Source of the DNA: Bacteroides sp.
Lineage (GTDB): Bacteria > Bacteroidota > Bacteroidia > Bacteroidales > Muribaculaceae
Direction: 5' to 3'
Assembly (NCBI GenBank): GCA_023666835.1
Contig: JAMPBJ010000001.1
Span: forward strand, 931,996-995,995
Length of the DNA: 64,000 bases
The stretch's first letter is position 1. Each line of letters starts with the position of its first letter. Below the pieces are notes generated by a model that worked only from the letters and a program-made list of their open reading frames with translations, ran no database searches and was not told where the DNA came from. Shown piece after piece: positions 9,083 to 18,575 of the stretch. The translations under genes and the position numbers were made by a program.

Positions 9083-9090
9083 TAATTTTG
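9083..9090 (+). promoter_or_regulatory. -7 promoter box (TAATTTTG) before the MFS transporter
   Basis: TAATTTTG fits TAnnTTTG; a TTTG lies 23 bases upstream. It supports ATG 9111 as start because the longer frame from 9057 would begin upstream of the transcript start. Confidence 0.6.
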
Positions 9091-9110
9091 CACCGTTTTT
9101 TCAAAGCGAA

Positions 9111-10298
9111 ATGACACAATTCAGCAAGAAATACTACGTGTTCCTCATCATTTTTCTGGGAATGCTTTCGGCTTTCGGACCGTTTGTGACCGATATGTAT
9201 CTGCCCACGCTGCCATCAATGGCCGATGTGTTTCACACCACGGCATCGCAAGTTCAGATGGGTTTGGCCACCAGCATGCTCGGTCTCGCCGTGGGTCAGA
9301 TATTTTTCGGACCTCTGAGCGACAAATACGGACGCAAGCCGGTGCTTGTGGCCTCGATGGTGCTTTTTGCCGTGTCAACTATGATATCGATCTATTCACC
9401 CACGATAGAGTTTTTCAACATTTGCCGCTTCCTTCAGGGACTTGGAGGATCGGGTGGACTGGTCCTCTCGCGATCGGTGGCCACCGATTGCTGCTCGGGG
9501 CGCGAATTGGCCAAAATGCTTGCTATCATCGGAGCCGTCAACGGTATTGCTCCCGTCACCGCTCCGGTAGTAGGAGGTCTGGTATCGGAAGCCGTGGGCT
9601 GGAAAGGTATCTTCTGGATTTTGTTCGGCATCGGCATCATCATTCTTGCCATGTGCATTATTTTCCGTGAATCGATTGCCGACGATGCCAAATACCGTGG
9701 CTCCGTGGTGAGCCTCATCAAAAAGTTTCCCGAGATATTCCGTTTGAAGTTCTATGTGGTCTACACGGTGATGTACATGTTTGCCTGCGGAGTGCTGTTT
9801 TCCTACATTTCATCCGCATCTTTCATTGTGCAGGATCATTTCGGATATTCCGAGCTGCAGTTCGCGCTGATATTCGGAGTCAATGCGCTCGGCATTGGCA
9901 TCGGATCCGGTCTGTCGCTCAAATTCCGGCAGATGAAGAATGCAGCGCTGTTCGGCGCCTCCGGCATTTTGCTATCCGTGGTCTTACAGATTGCAGCCTA
10001 TCTGCTGATGCCATCCTTTTGGACCTATGAGATCTTTACATTCACCATGCTCGTTAGCCTTGGCTTCATATTCACTTCAGCCACCACGCTGGCCATGGAT
10101 GAAGGGCGAAGCGCCATCGGCACGGCTTCGGCCCTGTTTGGCGCCGCAGGCTTCCTTTCGGGCAGCATTGTGTCGCCTCTTGTAGGCCTCGGCAATATCA
10201 TAACAACCACACTTTTGCTGCTCGCAATATGTGGAGGAATAGCTATGATTTTCGCCCTGATTACATTTCGACGTAAATCAGGCGCTACGACGGCATAG
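9111..10298 (+). CDS. Bcr/CflA-family MFS multidrug exporter
   Basis: From ATG 9111 the protein has 395 residues and about 12 hydrophobic segments. The N-terminus MTQFSKKYYVFLIIFLGMLS leads into a first helix ending in FVTDMYLPTLPSM, a hallmark of the Bcr/CflA drug-resistance subfamily. The MFS loop motif GPLSDKYGRKPVL follows TM2, and the TM5 antiporter motif region (NGIAPVTAPVVGG) is present. It would export small molecules by proton antiport across the inner membrane. The upstream in-frame ATG at 9057 is excluded by the promoter. Its 3' end overlaps the convergent small membrane protein gene by 14 bases. Confidence 0.93.
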   Translation: MTQFSKKYYVFLIIFLGMLSAFGPFVTDMYLPTLPSMADVFHTTASQVQMGLATSMLGLAVGQIFFGPLSDKYGRKPVLVASMVLFAVSTMISIYSPTIEFFNICRFLQGLGGSGGLVLSRSVATDCCSGRELAKMLAIIGAVNGIAPVTAPVVGGLVSEAVGWKGIFWILFGIGIIILAMCIIFRESIADDAKYRGSVVSLIKKFPEIFRLKFYVVYTVMYMFACGVLFSYISSASFIVQDHFGYSELQFALIFGVNALGIGIGSGLSLKFRQMKNAALFGASGILLSVVLQIAAYLLMPSFWTYEIFTFTMLVSLGFIFTSATTLAMDEGRSAIGTASALFGAAGFLSGSIVSPLVGLGNIITTTLLLLAICGGIAMIFALITFRRKSGATTA

Positions 10299-10677
10299 CT
10301 TCCGCCGACAGTCTCGAAATGGCTATCTCATAGGCATTGACAGCAGTGAAGATACACACTCCGGCCACTATCACCCATCCGACGACACCATAGTCGACTT
10401 CCGGAAAGTCAATGCCGCGCAATGAAATATCATGTGCCACACCCGAGATCCATTTCTCAATGACGGGAAACAGCAATGTCATCACCACCCCTGCGATAAA
10501 TCCGCACACCGCAGCGATGGCCACCGCCAGTTTGTTGTGGAGCCGGAGCACATGGATTTGCTGCTCGAGCATCTCCACCAACTCAAGCTTATTCTGCAAA
10601 CCGTCAAGAAACTGCTGCGATGAGGTCAATGGCGGTTGAAACCCACTGAACAAATCTTTTATTTTATCATCATCCAT
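10285..10677 (-). CDS. Small membrane protein downstream of ECF sigma factor (possible anti-sigma partner)
   Basis: This 130-residue protein has a polar, helical N-terminal part (about residues 1-50) and two hydrophobic segments (about 51-72 and 98-118). It is encoded 10 bases after the ECF sigma gene on the same strand, the usual place for an anti-sigma factor. It lacks a recognisable zinc-binding anti-sigma motif (HxxxCxxC), so any sigma-binding role is inferred from position only. It could equally be a regulated membrane protein. Confidence 0.75.
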   Translation of the reverse strand: MDDDKIKDLFSGFQPPLTSSQQFLDGLQNKLELVEMLEQQIHVLRLHNKLAVAIAAVCGFIAGVVMTLLFPVIEKWISGVAHDISLRGIDFPEVDYGVVGWVIVAGVCIFTAVNAYEIAISRLSAEAMPS

Positions 10678-10687
10678 ATTCGTCTAT

Positions 10688-11167
10688 TTAGGTATTTGAC
10701 AATAAACCGCGAAGATGATTACGCCCACGCGAAAGATGCTGCTTGACGGCATCGACCTTCGCCCCTTCTATCTCCGCAATTTCTTTTATAGAATAGCCTT
10801 CCATATAGAATAACAGAACCGACATACGCTCCTTGGCCGGAAGACGGTTCAAAGCCTCATAGAGATCTTGATAGCGAAATCCCGAATCGGTTGCCTCGTC
10901 CGACAAAGTGTGTTGCGCCTCGTCGTAGTCGACGGTCAGTTTCTCCGACCGCTTGTGGTTGATAAATGTAGTGTAACCAATTCGGAATATCCACGCATTG
11001 AATTTGCGGGGATCCTTAAGCAAATCGCTCGCCACAAAGGCCTTGATATAAGCATCCTGGGCTATGTCGTCGGCAAGTTCAGCATCGCCACAGCAAAGAG
11101 CCACAAGAAAGCGTCGAAACGCCTCCTGCGTGGCCGCCACATGGCTGATGAATTGCTCGCGGGTCAT
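10688..11167 (-). CDS. ECF-type RNA polymerase sigma-70 factor
   Basis: The 159-residue protein has the two ECF domains: sigma region 2 (about residues 8-75, with DAELADDIAQDAYIKAF and the FNAWIFRIGYTTFINHKR segment that contacts the -10 element and core) and sigma region 4 (about 105-155, with LPAKERMSVLLFYMEGYSIK and an AKVDAVKQHLSRGRNHLR helix-turn-helix). It should direct RNA polymerase to a small regulon. It follows the DUF6249-like gene by 4 bases and precedes the small membrane protein by 10, so the three are one operon, likely from the box at 11716-11723. Confidence 0.92.
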   Translation of the reverse strand: MTREQFISHVAATQEAFRRFLVALCCGDAELADDIAQDAYIKAFVASDLLKDPRKFNAWIFRIGYTTFINHKRSEKLTVDYDEAQHTLSDEATDSGFRYQDLYEALNRLPAKERMSVLLFYMEGYSIKEIAEIEGAKVDAVKQHLSRGRNHLRGLLSNT

Positions 11168-11171
11168 ATAT

Positions 11172-11585
11172 TCACTTCGATTCGGTGCAGCCGATTTGTT
11201 TTCGGCTCACATTCCAGACGATAAGGTAACTGATGCCGATTGCAAGCAATATGCCTCCGAATATAAACGGCACGGAGACCGGATCGGAGCTCATTGCCGT
11301 GCCACATATCAGGTTCACTATACCTACGATTGCAAGTCCCACACCAATGAGTGAGAAGATGCATCCTCTGAGCAAGCGTCCGTTGAGCGTCTCCAGTGCA
11401 CTCTTTTGCGGTTTTTTCAGCGACTCAATAAGCTTGTCAGCGTCGACATCACGGTTGGCCTCAATGGCTTTGATGATGATTTTGGCGCGTTTGTTTTCAC
11501 CATTCATTTTAGCAAGTGCCCCGATCAATACGATAGCCACCGGAAGCACTACACAAATAAAAATCGGTACAAGAATTTCTTTCAT
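11172..11585 (-). CDS. DUF6249-like membrane protein in the sigma-factor operon
   Basis: Starting at ATG 11585 (MKEILVPIFICVVLPVAIVL) it has 137 residues: an N-terminal membrane helix, a charged cytoplasmic segment (about residues 27-60, rich in Lys/Glu/Asn), and two further hydrophobic segments near the C-terminus. This arrangement is typical of DUF6249 proteins that accompany ECF sigma genes in Bacteroidetes; the family name is given with moderate certainty. The longer reading frame that starts at 11645 has no support. Function is unknown; the position at the head of the sigma operon suggests a membrane sensor or a regulated product. Confidence 0.75.
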   Translation of the reverse strand: MKEILVPIFICVVLPVAIVLIGALAKMNGENKRAKIIIKAIEANRDVDADKLIESLKKPQKSALETLNGRLLRGCIFSLIGVGLAIVGIVNLICGTAMSSDPVSVPFIFGGILLAIGISYLIVWNVSRKQIGCTESK

Positions 11586-11715
11586 GATAATTACTGTTTT
11601 AGACTTTTCGTATGATAGACACCGCCATTCGCCCAAAGGTGACATCCACCATCAAAAAAAATTGACCGCCGAATGCCTCATCTGCCCACAAAGCATTCAA
11701 ACCTGACCCACGCTG

Positions 11716-11723
11716 CAAAGATA
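11716..11723 (-). promoter_or_regulatory. -7 promoter box (TATCTTTG) for the DUF6249-sigma operon
   Basis: TATCTTTG on the minus strand, about 130 bases before ATG 11585, gives a leader of roughly 125 bases. Confidence 0.5.
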
Positions 11724-11779
11724 ATACACAGAAAACCGGTTTGATCTCAAAATAGTAAGAGTATGCAAAAAAAATTTAG

Positions 11780-11787
11780 TAACTTCG
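11780..11787 (+). promoter_or_regulatory. Variant -7 box (TAACTTCG) before purC
   Basis: TAACTTCG is one base off the TAnnTTTG consensus and lies 38 bases before the purC ATG. Confidence 0.4.
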
Positions 11788-11825
11788 CGGTGAAATTTCA
11801 CTTTTAATACACGCTCAAAGTACTT

Positions 11826-12782
11826 ATGGCAACAGCTCTCGTCAAAACAGATTTCAATTTTCCGGGTCAAACCGCAGTCTATCACGGCAAAGTGCGCGAC
11901 GTCTACACCATCGGCGACGATACACTCGTCATGGTTGCCACCGACCGCATCTCAGCTTTCGATGTCATCCTGCCCAAAGGAATCCCCTACAAAGGACAGG
12001 TGCTCAACGAAATCGCCACCTTCTTCCTCGACTCTACAACCGACATCGTGCCCAACTGGAAGATTGCCACTCCCGACCCCATGGTATCGGTGGGTCTGCG
12101 TTGCGAGGGCTTCCGCGTCGAAATGATCATCCGAGGCTATCTCACCGGCAGCGCATGGCGTGAATATCAGGCTGGCTGCCGCGAACTTTGCGGAGTGAAA
12201 CTGCCCGAGGGCATGAAGGAAAACCAACGTTTCCCCGAGCCTATCATCACCCCTACCACCAAAGCCGACGAAGGTCACGACGAAAACATATCCAAAGAGG
12301 AGATCATAGCCCGCGGCATCGTATCGGCCGACGACTATGAAATCATGGAGCGTTACACCCGCCTGCTCTTTGAGCGTGGCTCGCAAATGGCTGCCGAAAA
12401 AGGTCTGATCCTTGTCGACACCAAATATGAATTTGGCAAACACGACGGTAAGGTCTACCTCATCGATGAGATCCACACCCCCGATTCAAGCCGATATTTC
12501 TACGCCGACGGTTATCAGGAACGCTTCGAAAAGGGACTGCCCCAGCGCCAGCTCTCCAAAGAATTCGTGCGCCAGTGGCTAATCGACCGCGGCTTCATGG
12601 GTCAGCCCGGACAGACCATGCCCGAAATGACCGACGACTTCATCCGCTCCGTATCCGAACGCTACATCGAGCTCTACGAAGTAGTCACCGGTCAACCCTT
12701 TGTCAAAGCCGACGAATCTGACCTCACCAACCGCATTGCAGTCAACGTGCTCGATTGCCTGCAGACCATCAACGACCGATGA
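11826..12782 (+). CDS. purC: Phosphoribosylaminoimidazole-succinocarboxamide synthase
   Basis: SAICAR synthetase joins CAIR and aspartate with ATP in step 7-8 of purine synthesis in the cytoplasm. The 318-residue protein has the family's N-terminal [20 protein letters not shown] strand pair and the [13 protein letters not shown] motif, then [13 protein letters not shown] in the middle and the substrate-binding [11 protein letters not shown] and [12 protein letters not shown] segments. The length is that of the longer PurC form found in Bacteroidetes. The stop codon overlaps the next ATG (ATGA), so it is coupled to ubiE. Confidence 0.96.
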   Translation: MATALVKTDFNFPGQTAVYHGKVRDVYTIGDDTLVMVATDRISAFDVILPKGIPYKGQVLNEIATFFLDSTTDIVPNWKIATPDPMVSVGLRCEGFRVEMIIRGYLTGSAWREYQAGCRELCGVKLPEGMKENQRFPEPIITPTTKADEGHDENISKEEIIARGIVSADDYEIMERYTRLLFERGSQMAAEKGLILVDTKYEFGKHDGKVYLIDEIHTPDSSRYFYADGYQERFEKGLPQRQLSKEFVRQWLIDRGFMGQPGQTMPEMTDDFIRSVSERYIELYEVVTGQPFVKADESDLTNRIAVNVLDCLQTINDR

Positions 12783-13522
12783 ACTGCGAAAGCATCAACC
12801 CCTACAGCTCCGACACGCGCAACAAAGCCGAACAGGTCCGCGAGATGTTTGACAACATCGCACCTGCTTACGACTTCATGAATCGCGCCATGACTTTCGG
12901 CATCGACCGTCGATGGCGCCGCAAGGCCGTCGACATGCTCATGCGTCTGCCCCACCGCGACATTCTCGACGTGGCTTCCGGCACCGGCGACCTGGCTATA
13001 CTGCTCGCACGCACTGACCCCAGTGCGTCGGTCACCGGCATCGACCTCTCCGAAGGCATGATCGAAATCGGCCGCGACAAGACCCGTCGTGCCGGACTTG
13101 CGGACCGCATCACCCTCACCGTGGGCGACTGCCTCAACCTTCCGATGGCCGACAGCTCGTTCGACGCAGTCACCGTGGCCTACGGTGTGCGCAACTTCGA
13201 AAACCTGTTGCAGGGCTACCGCCAGATGTTCCGCGTGCTCCGTCCCGGAGGCACGCTGACCGTCATAGAACTTGCCACCCCCACCTCGCCGCTCATCAAA
13301 CCTCTATACCGTCTCTACACCCGTCACATCATACCGCTCGCCGGCCGACTGGTGTCGAAAGATGTCAGAGCATATTCCTACCTGCCCGAAAGCATAGCCG
13401 CGGTGCCCCAGCGCGACGACATGACCGCACTGATGGCACAAGCCGGATTCACCGATACGGCATGGCGATCGCTGACCTTCGGCACCTGCATCATCTACAC
13501 CGCCCGACGGCCAGCCGACTGA
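12779..13522 (+). CDS. ubiE: Demethylmenaquinone methyltransferase (UbiE/MenG)
   Basis: This class I SAM-dependent methyltransferase makes menaquinone from demethylmenaquinone. It has 247 residues from ATG 12779, which overlaps the purC stop in an ATGA; the ATG 24 bases further upstream lies inside purC and is less likely. The family signatures are [20 protein letters not shown] near the N-terminus, the SAM-binding [12 protein letters not shown] (residues 62-73), and [20 protein letters not shown] with [14 protein letters not shown]. Its coupling to purC rather than to other men genes is noteworthy; menA is about 27 kb away in this window. Confidence 0.95.
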   Translation: MNCESINPYSSDTRNKAEQVREMFDNIAPAYDFMNRAMTFGIDRRWRRKAVDMLMRLPHRDILDVASGTGDLAILLARTDPSASVTGIDLSEGMIEIGRDKTRRAGLADRITLTVGDCLNLPMADSSFDAVTVAYGVRNFENLLQGYRQMFRVLRPGGTLTVIELATPTSPLIKPLYRLYTRHIIPLAGRLVSKDVRAYSYLPESIAAVPQRDDMTALMAQAGFTDTAWRSLTFGTCIIYTARRPAD

Positions 13523-13577
13523 CCCCTATACCCCCAACCACAACGAATCATACAGTAAACATTTTTATTATACATCT

Positions 13578-15617
13578 ATGAACTTCAAACATTTCGCATT
13601 TGCATTGGCCGTCGGTCTGACCGCTACCGCTGCGGTTTCAGCCCAGGAGCATCTCCACAGCCTCGATGCAAATCAGATCGACCACTCGATCGCACCCGGA
13701 ACTGATTTCTATCGTTTCGTCAACAAAAAATGGCAGGATGCCAATCCCCTCACTCCCGAACACGCCCGCTACGGCAAATTCAACGTGCTCTCCGACACAT
13801 CGGAAATGCGCGTAAAGCAGCTCGTGCTCGGCCTCGCCGAAGCCAATCCCGAACCCGGCACCGTGGCTTTCAAAGTATCCACTATCTACAATCAAGCCAT
13901 GGACTCCGTGCGCCGCAACCGCGAAGGCGCCGCTCCCATCCAGGCCGACCTCAAGAAGATTGAATCAACTCCCCACGAAGGCATGGAAGACCTCTTCCTG
14001 TGGATGCACGCCAACTACGCCAGCCCATTCTTCAGCGCCGGCATCCAGGAAGACCTCGCCAACTCGAGCCAGTATGCAATGTACGTGAGCGGCGGCGGCC
14101 TCGGCCTCGGCGACCGCGACTATTATCTGGCCAACGACAAGGAGAACAAAAAAGTGCGCGAAGCCTACAAGAACCTGATCGTGAAACAAATGATCAACGC
14201 CGGCTTCAAGAAGAAAGACGCCCAGCGAATCATGCGCAACGTGATGAAGATCGAAACTGCAATCGCCGACTCCACATGGACCCGCGAACAGAGCCGCAAT
14301 ATCCCTGCCATGTACAACCCCCGCACTTTCGCCCAGCTCAAGCAGATGTATCCCAACATCAACTGGGACCGCTTCTTCGTTGAAACCATGAACGGCATAC
14401 AGCCCGAAAACGTGATCGTCACCGAAATCAACACCGTGCAGCAGGCCAACGACCTGATGGCATCGCTGACCGATCGCGAGATAAAAGATTACTATCTGTG
14501 GAAATATGTGGCTCAGGCCGCAAGCCGCCTCAGCGACGACTTCGCCGATGCCTCCTTCGAATTCTCCAAAGTGATGAGCGGCGTGCAGCAGCAGCGTCCC
14601 CGCTGGAAACGCGCTCTCGGCGCCACTGAAGGCGCAATGGGCGAAGCCGTCGGCCAGCTCTATGTCGAAAAATACTTCCCCCAGTCGTCGAAAGACTACA
14701 TGATCGGCCTGGTAGAAAACCTCCGTACCGCCCTCGGCAAGCACATCATCAACCTCGAATGGATGAGCGACGACACCAAACTCAACGCCATCAAGAAGCT
14801 CAATGCCTTCACCGTCAAGATTGGTTATCCCGACAAGTGGAAAGACTACACCACAATGGAGATTGACCCCAATCTGTCGTACTACGAAAACATGCACAAC
14901 GTGGGCATGTGGCATCAGAACGAATACCTCAAGAAATGGGGCAAACCGGTCGACCGCACCGAATGGGGCATGACTCCTCAAACTGTCAACGCCTACTACA
15001 ACCCGCTGGCCAACGAAATCGTGTTCCCGGCAGCCATCCTCCAGGCTCCCTTCTTTGACCCGGAAGCTTCCGACGCTGAAAACTATGGCGGTATCGGTGT
15101 GGTCATCGGCCACGAAATGACCCATGGATTTGACGACCAGGGCCGCAACTTCGACGCCGAAGGCAACATGACCGACTGGTGGACTCCCGAAGACGCTGAA
15201 GCTTTCGCCAACTTCACAAAAGGCCTCGGCGCTCAGTTCGACGCCGTGGAAGTGCTCCCCGGCCTCCACGCCAACGGCACCTACACCATGGGTGAAAACA
15301 TCGCCGACCAGGGTGGTCTGCGCGTTGCAATGACCGCCTTCCTCGACTCGCAGAAGAAGAAAGGCGTCGATGTGACCACCGAAACCATCGAAGGCTTCAC
15401 TCCCCAGCAGGTATTCTACATGAACTACGCCAACCTGTGGGGTCAGAACATTCGCGATGAAGAGATCCGCTCGCTGACCACCGGCGACGTACACTCTCTC
15501 GGCGAAAACCGTGTCAACGTCACTCTCCGCAACCTGACTCCCTTCTTCGAAGCCTTCAACATCACTGAAGGCCAACCCATGTATCGTCCCGAAGCCGAAC
15601 GCATCGTCATCTGGTAA
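13578..15617 (+). CDS. M13-family zinc metallopeptidase (PepO/neprilysin-like)
   Basis: This 679-residue secreted endopeptidase begins with a signal peptide (MNFKHFAFALAVGLTATAAVSAQ). The zinc site is GHEMTHGFDDQGRNFD (His512, His516, catalytic Glu513), with the third ligand in GENIADQGG (Glu near 573). The conserved NAYYNPLANEIVFPAAILQ substrate-binding region precedes it, and the C-terminus has the family-typical RPEAERIVIW ending in W. It would degrade small peptides in the periplasm or outside. It has its own terminator (15643-15684). Confidence 0.95.
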   Translation: MNFKHFAFALAVGLTATAAVSAQEHLHSLDANQIDHSIAPGTDFYRFVNKKWQDANPLTPEHARYGKFNVLSDTSEMRVKQLVLGLAEANPEPGTVAFKVSTIYNQAMDSVRRNREGAAPIQADLKKIESTPHEGMEDLFLWMHANYASPFFSAGIQEDLANSSQYAMYVSGGGLGLGDRDYYLANDKENKKVREAYKNLIVKQMINAGFKKKDAQRIMRNVMKIETAIADSTWTREQSRNIPAMYNPRTFAQLKQMYPNINWDRFFVETMNGIQPENVIVTEINTVQQANDLMASLTDREIKDYYLWKYVAQAASRLSDDFADASFEFSKVMSGVQQQRPRWKRALGATEGAMGEAVGQLYVEKYFPQSSKDYMIGLVENLRTALGKHIINLEWMSDDTKLNAIKKLNAFTVKIGYPDKWKDYTTMEIDPNLSYYENMHNVGMWHQNEYLKKWGKPVDRTEWGMTPQTVNAYYNPLANEIVFPAAILQAPFFDPEASDAENYGGIGVVIGHEMTHGFDDQGRNFDAEGNMTDWWTPEDAEAFANFTKGLGAQFDAVEVLPGLHANGTYTMGENIADQGGLRVAMTAFLDSQKKKGVDVTTETIEGFTPQQVFYMNYANLWGQNIRDEEIRSLTTGDVHSLGENRVNVTLRNLTPFFEAFNITEGQPMYRPEAERIVIW

Positions 15618-15642
15618 TCGCGTTCATCGACAATAACGTAAA

Positions 15643-15684
15643 GAAGAGGCTGCACCCAACACTGGCGCAGCCTCTTCCTCGTTT
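15643..15684. terminator. Rho-independent terminator after the M13 peptidase gene
   Basis: An 11-base perfect stem (15643-15653 with 15667-15677) with a 13-base loop is followed by CTCGTTTT. An A/G-rich start may let it work for the minus strand as well. Confidence 0.75.
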
Positions 15685-15714
15685 TATAGATAGGCGAATT
15701 GTTTTATAGAATGG

Positions 15715-15740
15715 AATTCCTAATTCCTCTTTCCTAATTC
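15715..15740. repeat. Dispersed intergenic repeat, AATTCCTAATT type (copy 1)
   Basis: Tandem AATTCCTAATTCCT and TTCCTAATTC units, like those at 21551, 55566 and 60398. This copy runs into the 3' end of the coiled-coil gene and supplies its stop codon. Confidence 0.6.
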
Positions 15741-16166
15741 TTCTTTCTTCTCAGTGGCTTTGGCTATCTTGTCAATTGCCACATCCATCGATGCCACATT
15801 GCGGTCGGCCTGCTCAAGCTCCTTGCCCACCTGTTGCTCCTGCTGGTACTTCTCCAGGCGTTCGGCAAGGTCGCGAGCGGTCTTCGCGCTTTTGCGTATC
15901 GACTTGTTGGCCACTTCTTTTGCTTTAGCCGAAGCCTTGGCACCAGCCTTGGTCAGACGTTGCTGAATGCTGTTGAGATTTGTCTCCACACGCTCCTTCA
16001 TCTTCGAAATATGGTCGGCTATATCGCCGGCTTCGTCAGCGGCCTTAGCCTCGGCTGCCCGAGCCTCTTTCAGAGCGGCAAGCCGTGCGGCGGCGGCACT
16101 GACGCGCGCTGCAGCCCTGCTCAGTTCGGCAGCGGCCCGCGCTTCTTCCATCAGTCTGTTGTACAT
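15720..16166 (-). CDS. Alanine-rich coiled-coil protein downstream of rubrerythrin
   Basis: From ATG 16166 this encodes 148 residues, almost entirely Ala, Lys, Glu and Arg with heptad-like spacing, predicting one long coiled coil with no signal peptide or membrane segment. The ATG lies 4 bases after the rubrerythrin stop, so it is probably co-transcribed; an upstream in-frame start at 16196 would overlap rubrerythrin. The last codons (EELGKRN, stop) are formed by a copy of the AATTCCTAATT dispersed repeat, which suggests that the original C-terminus was replaced. Lysine/alanine-rich coiled coils can bind nucleic acid or act as structural proteins; function is unknown. Confidence 0.65.
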   Translation of the reverse strand: MYNRLMEEARAAAELSRAAARVSAAAARLAALKEARAAEAKAADEAGDIADHISKMKERVETNLNSIQQRLTKAGAKASAKAKEVANKSIRKSAKTARDLAERLEKYQQEQQVGKELEQADRNVASMDVAIDKIAKATEKKEELGKRN

Positions 16167-16170
16167 AGTA

Positions 16171-16713
16171 TCAATAATTTTTTGCTTCGATTTCAAAATA
16201 GGATTGCGGACGCTTGCACACCGGGCAGATTGCCGGCGCTTTCTTGCCGATCACGATATGGCCGCAGTCGATACACTGCCAGATGCGGTCGTCGTCGCGT
16301 GAAAACACTATGCCTTCCTCAATATTGCCCAGGAGCTTGCGATAGCGTTCTTCGTGGGTCTTCTCGATGGCTCCCACCATTTCAAACAGTTTTGCTATCT
16401 GGTTGAAACCCTCTTCGCGGGCCACAACAGCAAACTCGGCATACATGTCGGTCCACTCATATCGTTCGCCGGCAGCCGCATCGTTGAGGTTGGCAATGGT
16501 GTCGGGCATTTCGCCGCCATGGAGCAGCTTGAACCAAATTTTGGCATGGGTGTGTTCGTTGTGGGCGGTCTCCTCAAATATCTTGCCTATCTGCACGTAT
16601 CCGTCGCGCTTTGCTTTTTTGGCATAAAAAGTATATTTAACTGATGCCTGCGATTCGCCGGCAAGCGCTGTGCGCAGATTGGCTTCGGTCTTGGTGCCCT
16701 TCAAATCTTTCAT
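16171..16713 (-). CDS. rbr: Rubrerythrin
   Basis: Rubrerythrin is a cytoplasmic peroxidase that reduces hydrogen peroxide in anaerobes. The 180-residue protein, from ATG 16713 ([20 protein letters not shown]), has a ferritin-like diiron domain with paired ExxH-type ligands ([10 protein letters not shown]) and a C-terminal rubredoxin-like domain with two CxxC knuckles (WQCIDCGH and CPVCKRP). The longer frame from 16962 runs through the divergent pyrG promoter and is rejected. It is followed by the coiled-coil gene. With ferritin 4 kb away, this is an oxidative-stress and iron-handling neighbourhood. Confidence 0.96.
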   Translation of the reverse strand: MKDLKGTKTEANLRTALAGESQASVKYTFYAKKAKRDGYVQIGKIFEETAHNEHTHAKIWFKLLHGGEMPDTIANLNDAAAGERYEWTDMYAEFAVVAREEGFNQIAKLFEMVGAIEKTHEERYRKLLGNIEEGIVFSRDDDRIWQCIDCGHIVIGKKAPAICPVCKRPQSYFEIEAKNY

Positions 16714-16875
16714 AATCTCTATTGGGGTTAATTGGTTAATATTTTGGTTGTTGCAATAATCATAACGGCTACACACCGATTCATCCACTATAACAATCGT
16801 GGACCACGGATGGTTCGCCACAAATGATGCACAAAAAATTAGGCGCGTTCTGAATCGGCATATCTCTTTTTTTTG

Positions 16876-16883
16876 TATTTTTG
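16876..16883 (+). promoter_or_regulatory. -7 promoter box (TATTTTTG) before pyrG
   Basis: TATTTTTG lies 36 bases before the GTG start of pyrG and fits TAnnTTTG. Confidence 0.6.
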
Positions 16884-16913
16884 CAACTTGAACCAATAAT
16901 AAACAATTTCTAA

Positions 16914-18539
<1,626 letters not shown>

Positions 18540-18575
18540 CATCATCACCCATACGAATCACAACCACCGCACAAA

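Noticed and set aside
13965..15575. A 536-codon minus-strand frame opposite the M13 peptidase
   Set aside because: It is a shadow frame caused by strong C-ending codon bias in a real gene with a zinc site and signal peptide.
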